A DNA stretch of 64,000 nt from Sphingobacterium phlebotomi (GTDB lineage: Bacteria; Bacteroidota; Bacteroidia; Sphingobacteriales; Sphingobacteriaceae), in contig NZ_VTAV01000019.1 in NCBI RefSeq assembly GCF_008180195.1, positions 30,100 through 94,099 on the forward strand, written 5' to 3'. The notes under the pieces are model-generated. The model saw nothing but the letters and a program-made list of their open reading frames with translations, did not search any database and was not told where the DNA came from. Within the stretch, counting starts at the first letter, position 1. Every line of letters begins with the position of its first letter. A program made the translations under genes and the position numbers. Below, one piece after another: positions 43,617 through 53,048 of this stretch.

Positions 43617-45233
43617 ATGATAAAAAGCAGTTTATTACTTTCCGCAGGACTGGTTTTAGCAAACCTATCTTTTGCTCAGAAAGCCATTATACAAAAAGCG
43701 GATTTAAAAAACGTAACGGTCTTTACGAATGCAGCAGAATTAAGTCACACGGCGAGTATAAATCTTCCTTCCGGTAGCAGTGAAATAGTTTTCACGCATG
43801 TGGCCAATAATATAGACGAGAATAGCATACAGATTGGTACCGGTGCCAACGTAACGATTCTCTCTGTTCGTCCAGCCCTGAATTATATTGATGCGGATGT
43901 AAAAACGGAAGCGTACAGCATAGTTGAAAACGAATATAAGCGTGCTTTAACGGCATTAAAAAAATTACAAAACCAAAAAGCGACGGAAGAAAGTCTGCTT
44001 AAACTTTTGGAGCAAAATCAAAAGATTTCAGGCGAAAATAGTAGCACTACAGTAGCTGAATTGGCAAAGATGGCGGAGTTCTACAAGCCAAAATATCTGG
44101 AGGTGAAGAACAATATCACCGCATTGGACGAAAAAATAGCGGAGCAGCGGGATATCGTGGATAAAGTCAAAGTGCAATTTGATGAAGTCAAAGGACAGAC
44201 ATCCGGTTCGGGCGGTCAATTGATTGTACAGATCATAAACAACCAAACGGGAAATCAACCGTTTAACATTTCTTACTTGACAAGACAGGCGAATTGGAGT
44301 GCTTCTTACGAATTGCGGGCAGAAAACACGACCTCTCCGTTACAAATTGTATATAAAGCAAACGTTTCGCAACAAACGGGTGTGGATTGGCAACAGGTCA
44401 ATCTGCGGCTTTCTACATCAAATCCTTCACAGGGAGGCGTAGCACCTACCCTATCACCTTGGCATTTGTATTATCAGCAGAATTTAACAGCCGCCCTTCA
44501 AGGTCGGGTAGCTGGCGTTCAAATACGAGGTGTAGCGAAGCAATCAAAAATAGCGGATAACATATTAGAAGAAGTCGCAGCAGCTCCTCAAGCATTAAAC
44601 GACTATGTACAGCAGGCCGAAAATCAGCTCAACACTACTTTTGATATTGATATTCCGTATACCATTGCCTCCAACGGGAAACAACATGCCGTCAATCTTA
44701 AAGAATACACCCATCCGGCAAGCTATCAATATTACGTTGCCCCGCGTATTAATCAAGAGGTATTTTTATTGGCGGAGCTGATAGATTACGAGAAATTGAA
44801 TCTTGTTCCCGGACAAGCGAACGTTATGTTTGAAAACATGCTAGTCGGAAAAACATTCATCAATCCCAGTGAAGCTACAGATACCTTGAAATTAAGCTTA
44901 GGAAGAGACAAGATGATTTCTGTTAAACGAGAAAAAATCAATGACCTTTCTTCTTCCAGATTGATCGGAAATAGCCGGACACAAACGGCTATTTATGAAA
45001 TAACCATTAAAAACAATAAGAAATCGGGTGTCAGCCTAACGCTGCAAGAGCAATATCCGATATCGACAGATAAATCAATGGATATCATTTTGGAAGAAGC
45101 TAGTGGCGGACAAGTAGGTAAAGACACCGGTATTGTCACATGGAAATTAAATATTCCAGCCGGAGGGACACAAAAATTAAAATTCGGCTACTCGGTTAAG
45201 CACCCGAAAGATAAACAAGTGAATTTGTTTTAG
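43617..45233 (+). CDS. DUF4139 (mucoidy inhibitor MuiA-like) protein with plug-like insert
   Basis: 538 residues. Signal peptide (1-20, ending SFAQ), the DUF4140 N-terminal part (about 28-125, VTVFTNAAELSHTA), a coiled coil (about 100-200), and the DUF4139 domain to the C-terminus (ISYLTRQANWSASYELRA). Near residue 298 lies LQGRVAGVQIRG, a segment resembling the TonB-plug text of SusC proteins, inside the DUF4139 domain. The protein is exported; its function is unknown. It follows feoB with a separate gap and a terminator after it. Confidence 0.85.
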   Translation: MIKSSLLLSAGLVLANLSFAQKAIIQKADLKNVTVFTNAAELSHTASINLPSGSSEIVFTHVANNIDENSIQIGTGANVTILSVRPALNYIDADVKTEAYSIVENEYKRALTALKKLQNQKATEESLLKLLEQNQKISGENSSTTVAELAKMAEFYKPKYLEVKNNITALDEKIAEQRDIVDKVKVQFDEVKGQTSGSGGQLIVQIINNQTGNQPFNISYLTRQANWSASYELRAENTTSPLQIVYKANVSQQTGVDWQQVNLRLSTSNPSQGGVAPTLSPWHLYYQQNLTAALQGRVAGVQIRGVAKQSKIADNILEEVAAAPQALNDYVQQAENQLNTTFDIDIPYTIASNGKQHAVNLKEYTHPASYQYYVAPRINQEVFLLAELIDYEKLNLVPGQANVMFENMLVGKTFINPSEATDTLKLSLGRDKMISVKREKINDLSSSRLIGNSRTQTAIYEITIKNNKKSGVSLTLQEQYPISTDKSMDIILEEASGGQVGKDTGIVTWKLNIPAGGTQKLKFGYSVKHPKDKQVNLF

Positions 45234-45251
45234 ATATAGATTAAATGTAAT

Positions 45252-45277
45252 AAAGCCGCTGTATTATCAGCGGTTTT
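45252..45277 (+). terminator. terminator after the DUF4139 gene
   Basis: AAAGCCGCTG (45252-45261), 6-base loop, CAGCGGTTTT (45268-45277), followed by more T. It lies 19 bases after the stop. Confidence 0.8.
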
Positions 45278-45314
45278 ATTATTTTTACACAACAGTAAAC
45301 TTGATAATAGCATA

Positions 45315-46745
45315 TTGAAAACAAATACTCCGAAAGACAACAAGCAGCTTAAGCGTGGGCTAAGTAACAGACATATCCAATTAATAGCTTTAGGCGGTGC
45401 TATCGGCACAGGTCTTTTTTTAGGGGTAGGACAAGCAGCCGTTCTGGCAGGCCCATCGGTTATACTAGGTTACGCCATTGCGGGGATCATTGCCTTTTTT
45501 ATCATGCGACAATTGGGCGAAATGGTGGTGCATGAGCCTGTATCGGGTAGTTTTAGCTATTTTGCTAATAAATACTGGGGTTCTTTTGCCGGATATGCTT
45601 CGGGATGGAATTATTGGGTTCTTTACTTATTGGTCAGTATGGCCGAACTGACAGCTATCGGACATTACGTGCAATTTTGGTGGCCAGAGATACCCCTGTG
45701 GATGTCCAGCTTATTTTTCTTTATCGTGATCAACACGCTTAACCTGGCTTCGGTAAAAGTATACGGTGAAACGGAATTTTGGTTTTCCATTATCAAAGTG
45801 GTGGCTATTATCGCCATGATTATTTTTGGTTGCTATCTCCTGATAAGTGGAAAAGGAGGAGAGCAGGCAACAGTACAAAATTTAACGAATGACGGAGGCT
45901 TCTTCCCAAAAGGCTGGCTGTCCAGTAATGAAAGCGGTGCTTACCAAGGGCTTTTAGCTGCGTTGGTTATGATTATGTTTTCATTTGGAGGTCTTGAATT
46001 GGTGGGTATCACTGCCGCAGAAGCTGAAAATCCAGAAAAAAATATACCGAAAGCGACAAACCAAGTATTATGGCGTATCCTTATTTTTTATATCGGATCG
46101 TTATTGGTGTTGTTTTCGCTCATGCCGTGGCGTAATATTACGCCCGAAACAAGTCCATTTGTAGAAGTATTTGCTAGTTTGAAAGGTTTACAATTTGAAC
46201 TTTTTGGAACAACTTATTATTTCACGAATATCATAGCAAACGCTTTGAATATTATCGTATTAACAGCAGCTCTTTCCGTATATAATAGTTGTGTATACAG
46301 TAACTCACGTATGCTCTTCGGTCTAGCCGAGCAAGGTAATGCCCCGAAGTTTCTGAAGAAATTGAATAAGAACCACTCTCCCGTCAATGCCATTTTAGTT
46401 TCTGCAGGATTAGTTGCGATATGTATCGTCATCAATAAGCTGATGCCCGAGCGGGCATTAGAAGTGTTGATGAGCTTAGTGGTTTCCTCCTTGGTCATCA
46501 ACTGGATTATGATATGTTTAACCCATATCTTTTTCAAAAGAAAAATAACCGAACGGTTAGAAACGTCGTCGTTTCCAACCCTCTTTTATCCTATCAGTAA
46601 TTATATATCCCTTTTCTTCCTGTCAGGCGTACTGCTTATGATGTGGTTTACAGGGTTGAAGATTTCGGTAGAGTTGATACCTATCTGGTTGATATTGCTA
46701 TATATCACGTATCGATTGGTGCAACGCAATAAACGTCTACATTAG
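45315..46745 (+). CDS. amino acid permease (APC superfamily, AAT family)
   Basis: 476 residues with about 12 membrane helices. The AAT signature is RGLSNRHIQLIALGGAIGTGLFLG, then GEMVVHEPVSGSF and SFGGLELVGITAAEAENP. This resembles the PheP/AroP/CycA proton symporters; the substrate is not decided by sequence here. The start codon is TTG 45315: no ATG exists before residue 64, and this TTG gives the usual family N-terminus. Confidence 0.92.
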   Translation: MKTNTPKDNKQLKRGLSNRHIQLIALGGAIGTGLFLGVGQAAVLAGPSVILGYAIAGIIAFFIMRQLGEMVVHEPVSGSFSYFANKYWGSFAGYASGWNYWVLYLLVSMAELTAIGHYVQFWWPEIPLWMSSLFFFIVINTLNLASVKVYGETEFWFSIIKVVAIIAMIIFGCYLLISGKGGEQATVQNLTNDGGFFPKGWLSSNESGAYQGLLAALVMIMFSFGGLELVGITAAEAENPEKNIPKATNQVLWRILIFYIGSLLVLFSLMPWRNITPETSPFVEVFASLKGLQFELFGTTYYFTNIIANALNIIVLTAALSVYNSCVYSNSRMLFGLAEQGNAPKFLKKLNKNHSPVNAILVSAGLVAICIVINKLMPERALEVLMSLVVSSLVINWIMICLTHIFFKRKITERLETSSFPTLFYPISNYISLFFLSGVLLMMWFTGLKISVELIPIWLILLYITYRLVQRNKRLH

Positions 46746-46855
46746 TTTTTTAGGAATGAAACATTTTCTAAAATAAAACACGAAGTGCTTCTTTAAAAAT
46801 GCATATGCATTATTGAACACCAAGCTTACGTGCTGATTAAACGACAGTTATATTT

Positions 46856-47716
46856 TTAATTTTCTCCTGCTTCTTCACCCCAAGTTTGTAGCTTTTCTTG
46901 AAGAATACGCGATATTTTATTGAAATAACGTTTCTGCTTGTAGCCCATCACCCATTGCACACCTTGAACCGCATTTGTACAGAAAATCTCGTCCGCTTCT
47001 TTCATGATTTCCGGGCTTATCTGTGCTTCAACAACGGACACACCTTCATGTTCTGCCATTTCCATAACAACTTTACGCATCACACCTTCTACACACCCTT
47101 CTGTTAAAGCAGGCGTATATAGCGTCTTCTCGTAGTATATAAAGATATTGGAGATCAACCCTTCACATAGATTTCCTTCTTGATTCAGAAGAAACACCTC
47201 ATCGTACGCAAATTTCTTTTTATATAAACCTGCCATGACATAGATCAATGCATTATTTGATTTAAGATGCGATAAATCACTATAAGGCTTTTTAAAATCG
47301 GTATACAAATCTACAATGAGTCCTAATTTTTTATCTCGCAATAGGGGTGGCATTCGAGATACCTGTAGAACATATACGGGTTTATTCGTTTCCGGTGCAT
47401 ACGTTCCGCCGCCTGCACGATAAACAACCAAACGCACACGTACTTGCTGTCCAAGCATATTATTTTTCCTGATCAACTCTTCTGTTTTGGAACGGATAAA
47501 AAAAGCATCGAACTTGGAATATTCATCCAATTGCAACGTTTGCATACCTTGTTGTAAACGTTTTACGTGAAGATCCAGAAACCGTATATCCCCATCTTTC
47601 CACAACATGGTTTCAAACAGTCCATCCCCATACCGCAAAGCGCGGTTGTCTATTGTTGCTATCTGTTGATTTTCGGCAGTAAGCTGCCCGTCAAAGTTGA
47701 TATATTGTAAAGACAT
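46856..47716 (-). CDS. class IV aminotransferase (aminodeoxychorismate lyase / branched-chain type)
   Basis: 286 residues from ATG 47716 (MSLQYINFDG). The ATG at 47770 adds 18 residues and is less likely. PLP class IV features: ALRYGDGLFETMLWKDG (about 27-43), the PLP lysine in SHLKSNNALIYVMA, and the Glu loop NLCEGLISNIF. Short length and context fit 4-amino-4-deoxychorismate lyase (folate) or a D-amino-acid transaminase-like enzyme; they cannot be separated by sequence alone. Confidence 0.88.
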   Translation of the reverse strand: MSLQYINFDGQLTAENQQIATIDNRALRYGDGLFETMLWKDGDIRFLDLHVKRLQQGMQTLQLDEYSKFDAFFIRSKTEELIRKNNMLGQQVRVRLVVYRAGGGTYAPETNKPVYVLQVSRMPPLLRDKKLGLIVDLYTDFKKPYSDLSHLKSNNALIYVMAGLYKKKFAYDEVFLLNQEGNLCEGLISNIFIYYEKTLYTPALTEGCVEGVMRKVVMEMAEHEGVSVVEAQISPEIMKEADEIFCTNAVQGVQWVMGYKQKRYFNKISRILQEKLQTWGEEAGEN

Positions 47717-47736
47717 AATTTTTTTTGTGTTTAAAC

Positions 47737-48771
47737 TTATCGGTCCGTCGATGTGACATAAGACCGCCATTTTTCCAAAACGGATTGAAAATCGGAAGGA
47801 AGTGGCACTTCGAAATACATCGATTCTTTTGTACGAGGATGAACAAACCCCAACGACTCAGCATGTAATGCTTGCCGAGGTAATAATTCAAAACAATTGT
47901 TTATAAACTGTTTATACTTGTTGAATACTGTTCCTTTTAGAATCTTGTTTCCCCCATACGATTCATCCGAAAACAACGGATGCCCTATAGATTTAAGATG
48001 TGCCCGGATTTGATGGGTACGTCCTGTTTCCAACTCGCAGGCTATTAACGTAACATATCCCAAACGTTCCAATACCTTATAATGCGTAACCGACCACTTG
48101 CCTTTTTCAGGGTCATCGTACAATTCCATTATCCTACGATCCTTAGCATTTCTTCCAATATAACCCGACACCGTACCATCCTCGGTTATATCTCCCCAAA
48201 CTAACGCCAGATATTTTCGATTTATTGTATGATCAAAGAACTGCTTTGCTAAAAAAGTCATTGCCCATTCATTTTTGGCAATTACCAACAATCCCGAGGT
48301 ATCCTTATCAATCCGATGTACCAAGCCCGGACGCCCTGTGTTGCCTGGCAATGTGGGCAATTGACTTAAATGGTAGGTCAACGCATTAACGAGCGTTCCC
48401 GTGTAATTGTTGTAACCGGGATGGACCACCATACCCGCCTCCTTATTTACCAATAGGAGGTCGTCGTCTTCATAAATAATATCAAGCGGTATATTTTCGG
48501 GATAAACTTCCGTATCTCGCGGTGGGTCTGGCAAGACCATCGTGACGACGTCCAATGGTTTTACTTTATAACTCGCCTTAGCCAATTTTCCGTTTACAAA
48601 AACAGTCTCGGCGTCGATGGCATTTTGAATACGGCTTCGGGAAGTATTTTCCACCCTGTTCATCAAGAACTTATCAAGCCTCAGCAGCGCTTGCCCTTTA
48701 TCGGCTTCAATCCGATAATGTTCGAAAAGCTCCCGCTCGTCCTGCTCATATATATCTAAATCTTCTGCCAT
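47737..48771 (-). CDS. RluA/RluD family rRNA pseudouridine synthase
   Basis: 344 residues from ATG 48771 (MAEDLDIYEQDERE). The longer frame from 48924 overlaps the divergent gene and is rejected. An S4 RNA-binding domain (about 35-100, LRLDKFLMNRVENTSRSRIQNAI) is followed by the synthase domain with catalytic Asp in HRIDKDTSGLLV and the downstream RTHQIRAHLKSIGHPLFSD. It probably makes pseudouridine in 23S rRNA (RluD-like). Confidence 0.93.
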   Translation of the reverse strand: MAEDLDIYEQDERELFEHYRIEADKGQALLRLDKFLMNRVENTSRSRIQNAIDAETVFVNGKLAKASYKVKPLDVVTMVLPDPPRDTEVYPENIPLDIIYEDDDLLLVNKEAGMVVHPGYNNYTGTLVNALTYHLSQLPTLPGNTGRPGLVHRIDKDTSGLLVIAKNEWAMTFLAKQFFDHTINRKYLALVWGDITEDGTVSGYIGRNAKDRRIMELYDDPEKGKWSVTHYKVLERLGYVTLIACELETGRTHQIRAHLKSIGHPLFSDESYGGNKILKGTVFNKYKQFINNCFELLPRQALHAESLGFVHPRTKESMYFEVPLPSDFQSVLEKWRSYVTSTDR

Positions 48772-48775
48772 CACG

Positions 48776-48812
48776 CAAAAGTATCGAAATCCTTTAAAAT
48801 CTACTAACTTTG
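48776..48812. promoter_or_regulatory. divergent -7 boxes for the RluA-type and desulfhydrase-like genes
   Basis: TACTTTTG on the minus strand (48776-48783) ends 4 bases before the RluA-type ATG 48771. TAACTTTG on the plus strand (48805-48812) ends 10 bases before the desulfhydrase-like ATG 48823. If used, both mRNAs would begin at or just before the start codon. Confidence 0.5.
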
Positions 48813-48822
48813 GCAGAAGTAT

Positions 48823-49710
48823 ATGTTGGATTTTGATTTTTACAGCCCCGAAGAAGAGATTGTCCTTCCGTTTTATGAAGAACACGGTATTCGCGTATTC
48901 GTTAAACGAGATGACCTTATACATCCCTATATATCCGGTAATAAGTGGCGGAAACTGAAATACCCCCTACAGCACGCCCAAAAAGAGGGTAAAAGTTTAT
49001 TAGTGACTTTTGGAGGAGCATGGTCCAACCATTTGCTAGCCACGGCATGTGCAGGAGCAAAATTCGGATTTCGTACGTATGGATTTGTGCGCGGGGAAGC
49101 AATCGAAAACCCAGTACTCAAATTGTGTCAGCTTTTCGGTATGGAATTACATTTTGTAGACCGGGAACGCTATAGGGATAAAAAAGCTTTATTTAATACC
49201 CATTTCACACACTCGGAGGAAGCATATTTTATTGACGAGGGTGGGTATGGCATGCTGGCCGTCCAAGGATGTAGTGAAATAACAAACGAATTACGTTATA
49301 CTTATGAACATTGCTTCTGTGCATGTGGCACCGGAACAACCTTAGCGGGTCTGGCAAAAGGCATAAGCAGTCATCGGTGGTCCACCACACTACATGCTGT
49401 TCCCGTACTTAAAGGAGGTGGTTTTATTCTCGATGAAATCGTTAAGCTTGGTGTAGCAAACCCAACACATATACGTCTACATCTGGATTATCATTTTGGA
49501 GGGTACGCGAAGACCAAGCCGGAACTCATTGAATTTGTAAAGACATTTACACGCCAGACCTCTCTGTTGATAGAACCTACTTACACCGGAAAATTGTTCT
49601 ATGCAGTGCACGATTTAATTGCCCAAAAACAAATCGCACGGGGATCTACGGTGCTAGTTATCCATTCGGGAGGATTAACAGGTCTTTTGGGAATGCTAGA
49701 CAGGTTTTAA
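48823..49710 (+). CDS. D-cysteine desulfhydrase / ACC deaminase-like PLP enzyme
   Basis: 295 residues, fold type II PLP. The PLP lysine is in ISGNKWRKLKY (about 38-48). Family text GGAWSNHLLATACAGAKFG and the C-terminal VIHSGGLTGLLG. These enzymes deaminate 1-aminocyclopropane-1-carboxylate or D-cysteine; in bacteria without ethylene interest the second is more likely. It is transcribed alone, divergent from the pseudouridine synthase. Confidence 0.88.
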   Translation: MLDFDFYSPEEEIVLPFYEEHGIRVFVKRDDLIHPYISGNKWRKLKYPLQHAQKEGKSLLVTFGGAWSNHLLATACAGAKFGFRTYGFVRGEAIENPVLKLCQLFGMELHFVDRERYRDKKALFNTHFTHSEEAYFIDEGGYGMLAVQGCSEITNELRYTYEHCFCACGTGTTLAGLAKGISSHRWSTTLHAVPVLKGGGFILDEIVKLGVANPTHIRLHLDYHFGGYAKTKPELIEFVKTFTRQTSLLIEPTYTGKLFYAVHDLIAQKQIARGSTVLVIHSGGLTGLLGMLDRF

Positions 49711-49733
49711 TGCGTGTGCGAGTTTATGTATCG

Positions 49734-50372
49734 CTACTCAAAAACAATTTCTCCAAAAAAGTCCGGTAAATGGAAATTAGGTTTAGGATGTTCTATTTTA
49801 CTCCAGGAGAGGAAATGCGGAGTCGGCAAACCATCACCGCATTTATAAAAATTTCCATACGCAGTGGCACCCGCTAAGTTTTCTATTTTATCGTTCACAA
49901 ATACAGCCGTTGGAATCACGAGGATGATATTCCATTTCTTTTTCCCATCCACATTTACAACCGTTGTTGCTGTCTGAATTTTTGCTGTTGTTTCCGGTTC
50001 GAGCCGCGTTCTATCCTCTTTTATCCGGGAACCGGCACCTATCAGCCCTGTTCCTAATACATTGAACTCGATATTGTAATAGCTCACTTTTCCATCGAAA
50101 GAAACAAAGAACTCTATACAACTGTCTTCCCATACGGCTTCATTCGTACGGACATACTGCGCTTTCACAAACTCTTCTTGAACGCTATAATGGATAAATA
50201 TGCTTTGATTATCGTGCGCCATTTGAAAGTGCACCTCGGGTTTATATGGAAATTCGGACCAGTTTACCTGTGCGATAGGTTGCCATGGCAATGTTTCCAT
50301 TTGCTGGCTTAAAGCATAATAGGTAAAGTTTTCGAGTGCTATACTATGATAAGGTACTTTTAAACTGGTCAT
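49734..50372 (-). CDS. CBM9-like carbohydrate-binding family protein
   Basis: 212 residues, no signal peptide. CBM9-like_2 features: EAVWEDSCIEFFVSFDGKVSYYNIEFN (about 80-105) and NFYKCGDGLPTPHFLSW near the end. It is a beta-sandwich of the family 9 type. It lies 12 bases downstream of a sugar-kinase-like gene on the same strand, so carbohydrate handling is likely, though the ligand is unknown. Confidence 0.85.
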   Translation of the reverse strand: MTSLKVPYHSIALENFTYYALSQQMETLPWQPIAQVNWSEFPYKPEVHFQMAHDNQSIFIHYSVQEEFVKAQYVRTNEAVWEDSCIEFFVSFDGKVSYYNIEFNVLGTGLIGAGSRIKEDRTRLEPETTAKIQTATTVVNVDGKKKWNIILVIPTAVFVNDKIENLAGATAYGNFYKCGDGLPTPHFLSWSKIEHPKPNFHLPDFFGEIVFE

Positions 50373-50384
50373 TGTCTTCTAAAA

Positions 50385-51488
50385 TTATACATGAACACTT
50401 TCTTCCAAAATGGAAGCAAGCTCCTCTTGGTGCAATTCCATTTCTTGCACTAATTTAAGTTGTGCTTTCGTCCTAACCAAATTATGTGTAGAATAATGTA
50501 TTTTATAATAAGTATCTCCGTTTAGATAATCAGTAAGAAAACGAACCGCTTGCATAAAAGGTAACAAAAATACACCGTGAAGTAACGACGTCGTTTCCTT
50601 TTCTGTCAAAAAACCGCAAGCTTCGCTCATATATCCCTGCGCATAAGCCTTAAATAATGGAATATTCAATGTGATTTTCTTCGTATCGGGCTCATCCTCT
50701 GCTGCCGAATTGATAATGGTGCGAATGGCATCTCCAAAATCATAGGCTACATATCCCGGCATTACCGTATCCAAATCAATCACACATTGTACGCGATCAT
50801 GTTCATCAAGCAAGACATTATTAAACTTCGTATCGTTATGGGTAATACGTAATGGTAAATCCCCGTTGCTTCCCATCAATAAAATGGTACGCATCCGCTC
50901 TTCCCGCTTCAATATATAATCTAATATATCTTGCACTTCGTTTACACGGCCAGCAGCATTGTCTTTTATAGCTGTGCGCAAATTCCCCATCCGGAAGTCG
51001 ATATTATGAAAATTAGGTAAAATCTCTACCAATTTGCCCGGATCAAGATCGGAAAGCTGCTTTTGGAACTCGCCAAACGCCTTCCCCCCCGAATATGCTT
51101 GAGCTTCTGTCTCTACAATATCATAACTTTTAGTCCCTTCCAACAAGATAAACATTCGCCAAAAGCTGCCATTTTCATCTTGATAATACAATGTCCCCTC
51201 GCGAGTCGGGATTAGTGTCAACGTCGATTTCTCCACCTTTTCTTTTCCGAGGTGTGCTAATTTTTGTTTCAGATGGTCTAACACGACTCTCGTATTTTCC
51301 ATCAACCCTGCTACGTCAGCAAATATTTGATTGTTAATCCGTTGAAACAAATAGTTTTTAATATCGGTTTCTACACGATAGGTATCATTGATATGCCCTG
51401 ATCCGAAACGTTCTACATGAATAATATCTCCTTCGATATCAAAATGAGATGCAGAGCTTAAAATATTATTATTCTTTAATTCAGACAT
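50385..51488 (-). CDS. aminoglycoside-phosphotransferase-fold kinase, N-acetylhexosamine kinase-like
   Basis: 367 residues from ATG 51488 (MSELKNNN); ATG 51512 adds eight residues. N-lobe with FGSGHINDTYRVET (about 25-38). The catalytic loop is ITHNDTKFNNVLLD, and the metal Asp is in CVIDLDTVMPG. Many Bacteroidota members of this group are N-acetylhexosamine 1-kinases. It is co-transcribed with the CBM9-like gene 12 bases after it, which supports a sugar substrate. Confidence 0.82.
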   Translation of the reverse strand: MSELKNNNILSSASHFDIEGDIIHVERFGSGHINDTYRVETDIKNYLFQRINNQIFADVAGLMENTRVVLDHLKQKLAHLGKEKVEKSTLTLIPTREGTLYYQDENGSFWRMFILLEGTKSYDIVETEAQAYSGGKAFGEFQKQLSDLDPGKLVEILPNFHNIDFRMGNLRTAIKDNAAGRVNEVQDILDYILKREERMRTILLMGSNGDLPLRITHNDTKFNNVLLDEHDRVQCVIDLDTVMPGYVAYDFGDAIRTIINSAAEDEPDTKKITLNIPLFKAYAQGYMSEACGFLTEKETTSLLHGVFLLPFMQAVRFLTDYLNGDTYYKIHYSTHNLVRTKAQLKLVQEMELHQEELASILEESVHV

Positions 51489-51722
51489 TGGAAAATTTAA
51501 AAAATTTAACATAAACTATGCTAAACGTTGGCAATATCTATAAATAAATCAATAAATAAAAGCGTTGTATTAAAGCAAACGTTTGTTCTTTTTCTAAATT
51601 GGTTCACGATAAATCCAGCTACCGAATAGCGGACAATCGGGAATGCCCATCCTCTTAGTTTTTTTCAAAAGGATGTACAACGCTGGAAAAGAATTTGTAT
51701 TTTAGAGCATAAAATAGGCTTT

Positions 51723-53048
51723 ATGCTGACAGAGATTATTATTATAATAACGTTAATTATATTTAATGGAATATTATCTGCTTCCGAAATAGCGATTGTA
51801 TCAAGTCGAAAGGCGCGTCTTCAAGCGGCAGCGGATAAAAACAACAAGTCTGCTCGAATAGCATTAAATTTAAAGGAGAATCCCAATCAGTTTTTATCTA
51901 CTATTCAGATTGGTATCACTTTAGTTGGTATCCTTACAGGTTTTTTCAGTGGTGGAACGATTTCTTCTCATCTAGCCACTGTACTTAGTCAGGTTTCCTT
52001 TCTCGCTCCCTACAGTCAACAGGTCGCTATCATTGTTGTAGTACTTGTCATTACTTATCTTTCCTTGGTTATTGGCGAACTTGTACCTAAACGTATCGGA
52101 ATGGCTATACCGGAGAGATACGCATCATTTGTTGCTACGCCGATGTTGTTTCTAAGTAAATTTGTTAAACCATTTGTCTGGTTGTTAAGTGTTTCTACAG
52201 ATGCGCTTGTTCGGCTATTGAATATCAAGGTTTCTAAGAACACCGTTACCGAAGAAGAAATCAAAGCGCTAGTTGACGAAGGCGTAACCAGTGGTGTCAT
52301 TGAGAATTTTGAACATGATTTTGTAGATCGTTTGCTCATACTGGGAGATAAACGCGCTATCAACCTGATGGTACACCGCTCCGATATCGACTGTCTGGAT
52401 CTGCAAAATAGCTTTGAAGAAAACAAGAATATTATCCGACAATCTGAACACACCGAATTTCCTGTGGTAGATGGCAGTTTCGATCAGGTAAAGGGTATTA
52501 TTCATGTCAAAACTTTTCTAAAAAAATATATCGACAATAAGCCTATCGATTTGAAAGCATTGGTGAAACCGATTCCTTTTGTCAATGAAAATACATCTGC
52601 TTACAACATCCTAAACGTCCTAAAAAATGGCAACGCACAATTAGCTGTCGTGATTGATGAATATGGTATATCGCAAGGCATCGTGTCCATTAAAGATATT
52701 GTACGTCAGCTTTTCGGCGACATGAACAACGGTGAAGAACGTTCTGATGCCTCTATCCGCAAAAGGGAGGATGGCTCGTATATTATTGATGGAAGAACGC
52801 AACTAGATGATTTTTTGGAATATTTTCAAATAGAACTGAGCGAAGAGGAAGAAGATGATATTTCTAACATTACTACTTTAGGCGGATTGGTCTTTCTTAC
52901 ATTAGATCATGTCCCGGAAGAGGGTGAATTTATTCACTTTAAAGAGTATAAGCTAGAAGTAATTGATATGGATGGGCACCGAATAGACAAGGTACTGGTG
53001 GTTACACCACCGCTTTTAACTAACAATATAAACGAGAACCAGGATTAA
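51723..53048 (+). CDS. CNNM/CorC-type transporter-associated membrane protein (hemolysin family)
   Basis: 441 residues. DUF21/CNNM membrane domain with four helices (1-190), then two CBS domains (about 205-340, ID-C-LQNSF and AQLAVVIDEYGISQGIVSI) and a C-terminal CorC_HlyC domain (about 355-435, GGLVFLTLDHVPEEGE). Such proteins act in Mg2+/Co2+ export. It ends by overlapping the stop end of the convergent lysozyme gene by 4 bases. Confidence 0.92.
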   Translation: MLTEIIIIITLIIFNGILSASEIAIVSSRKARLQAAADKNNKSARIALNLKENPNQFLSTIQIGITLVGILTGFFSGGTISSHLATVLSQVSFLAPYSQQVAIIVVVLVITYLSLVIGELVPKRIGMAIPERYASFVATPMLFLSKFVKPFVWLLSVSTDALVRLLNIKVSKNTVTEEEIKALVDEGVTSGVIENFEHDFVDRLLILGDKRAINLMVHRSDIDCLDLQNSFEENKNIIRQSEHTEFPVVDGSFDQVKGIIHVKTFLKKYIDNKPIDLKALVKPIPFVNENTSAYNILNVLKNGNAQLAVVIDEYGISQGIVSIKDIVRQLFGDMNNGEERSDASIRKREDGSYIIDGRTQLDDFLEYFQIELSEEEEDDISNITTLGGLVFLTLDHVPEEGEFIHFKEYKLEVIDMDGHRIDKVLVVTPPLLTNNINENQD

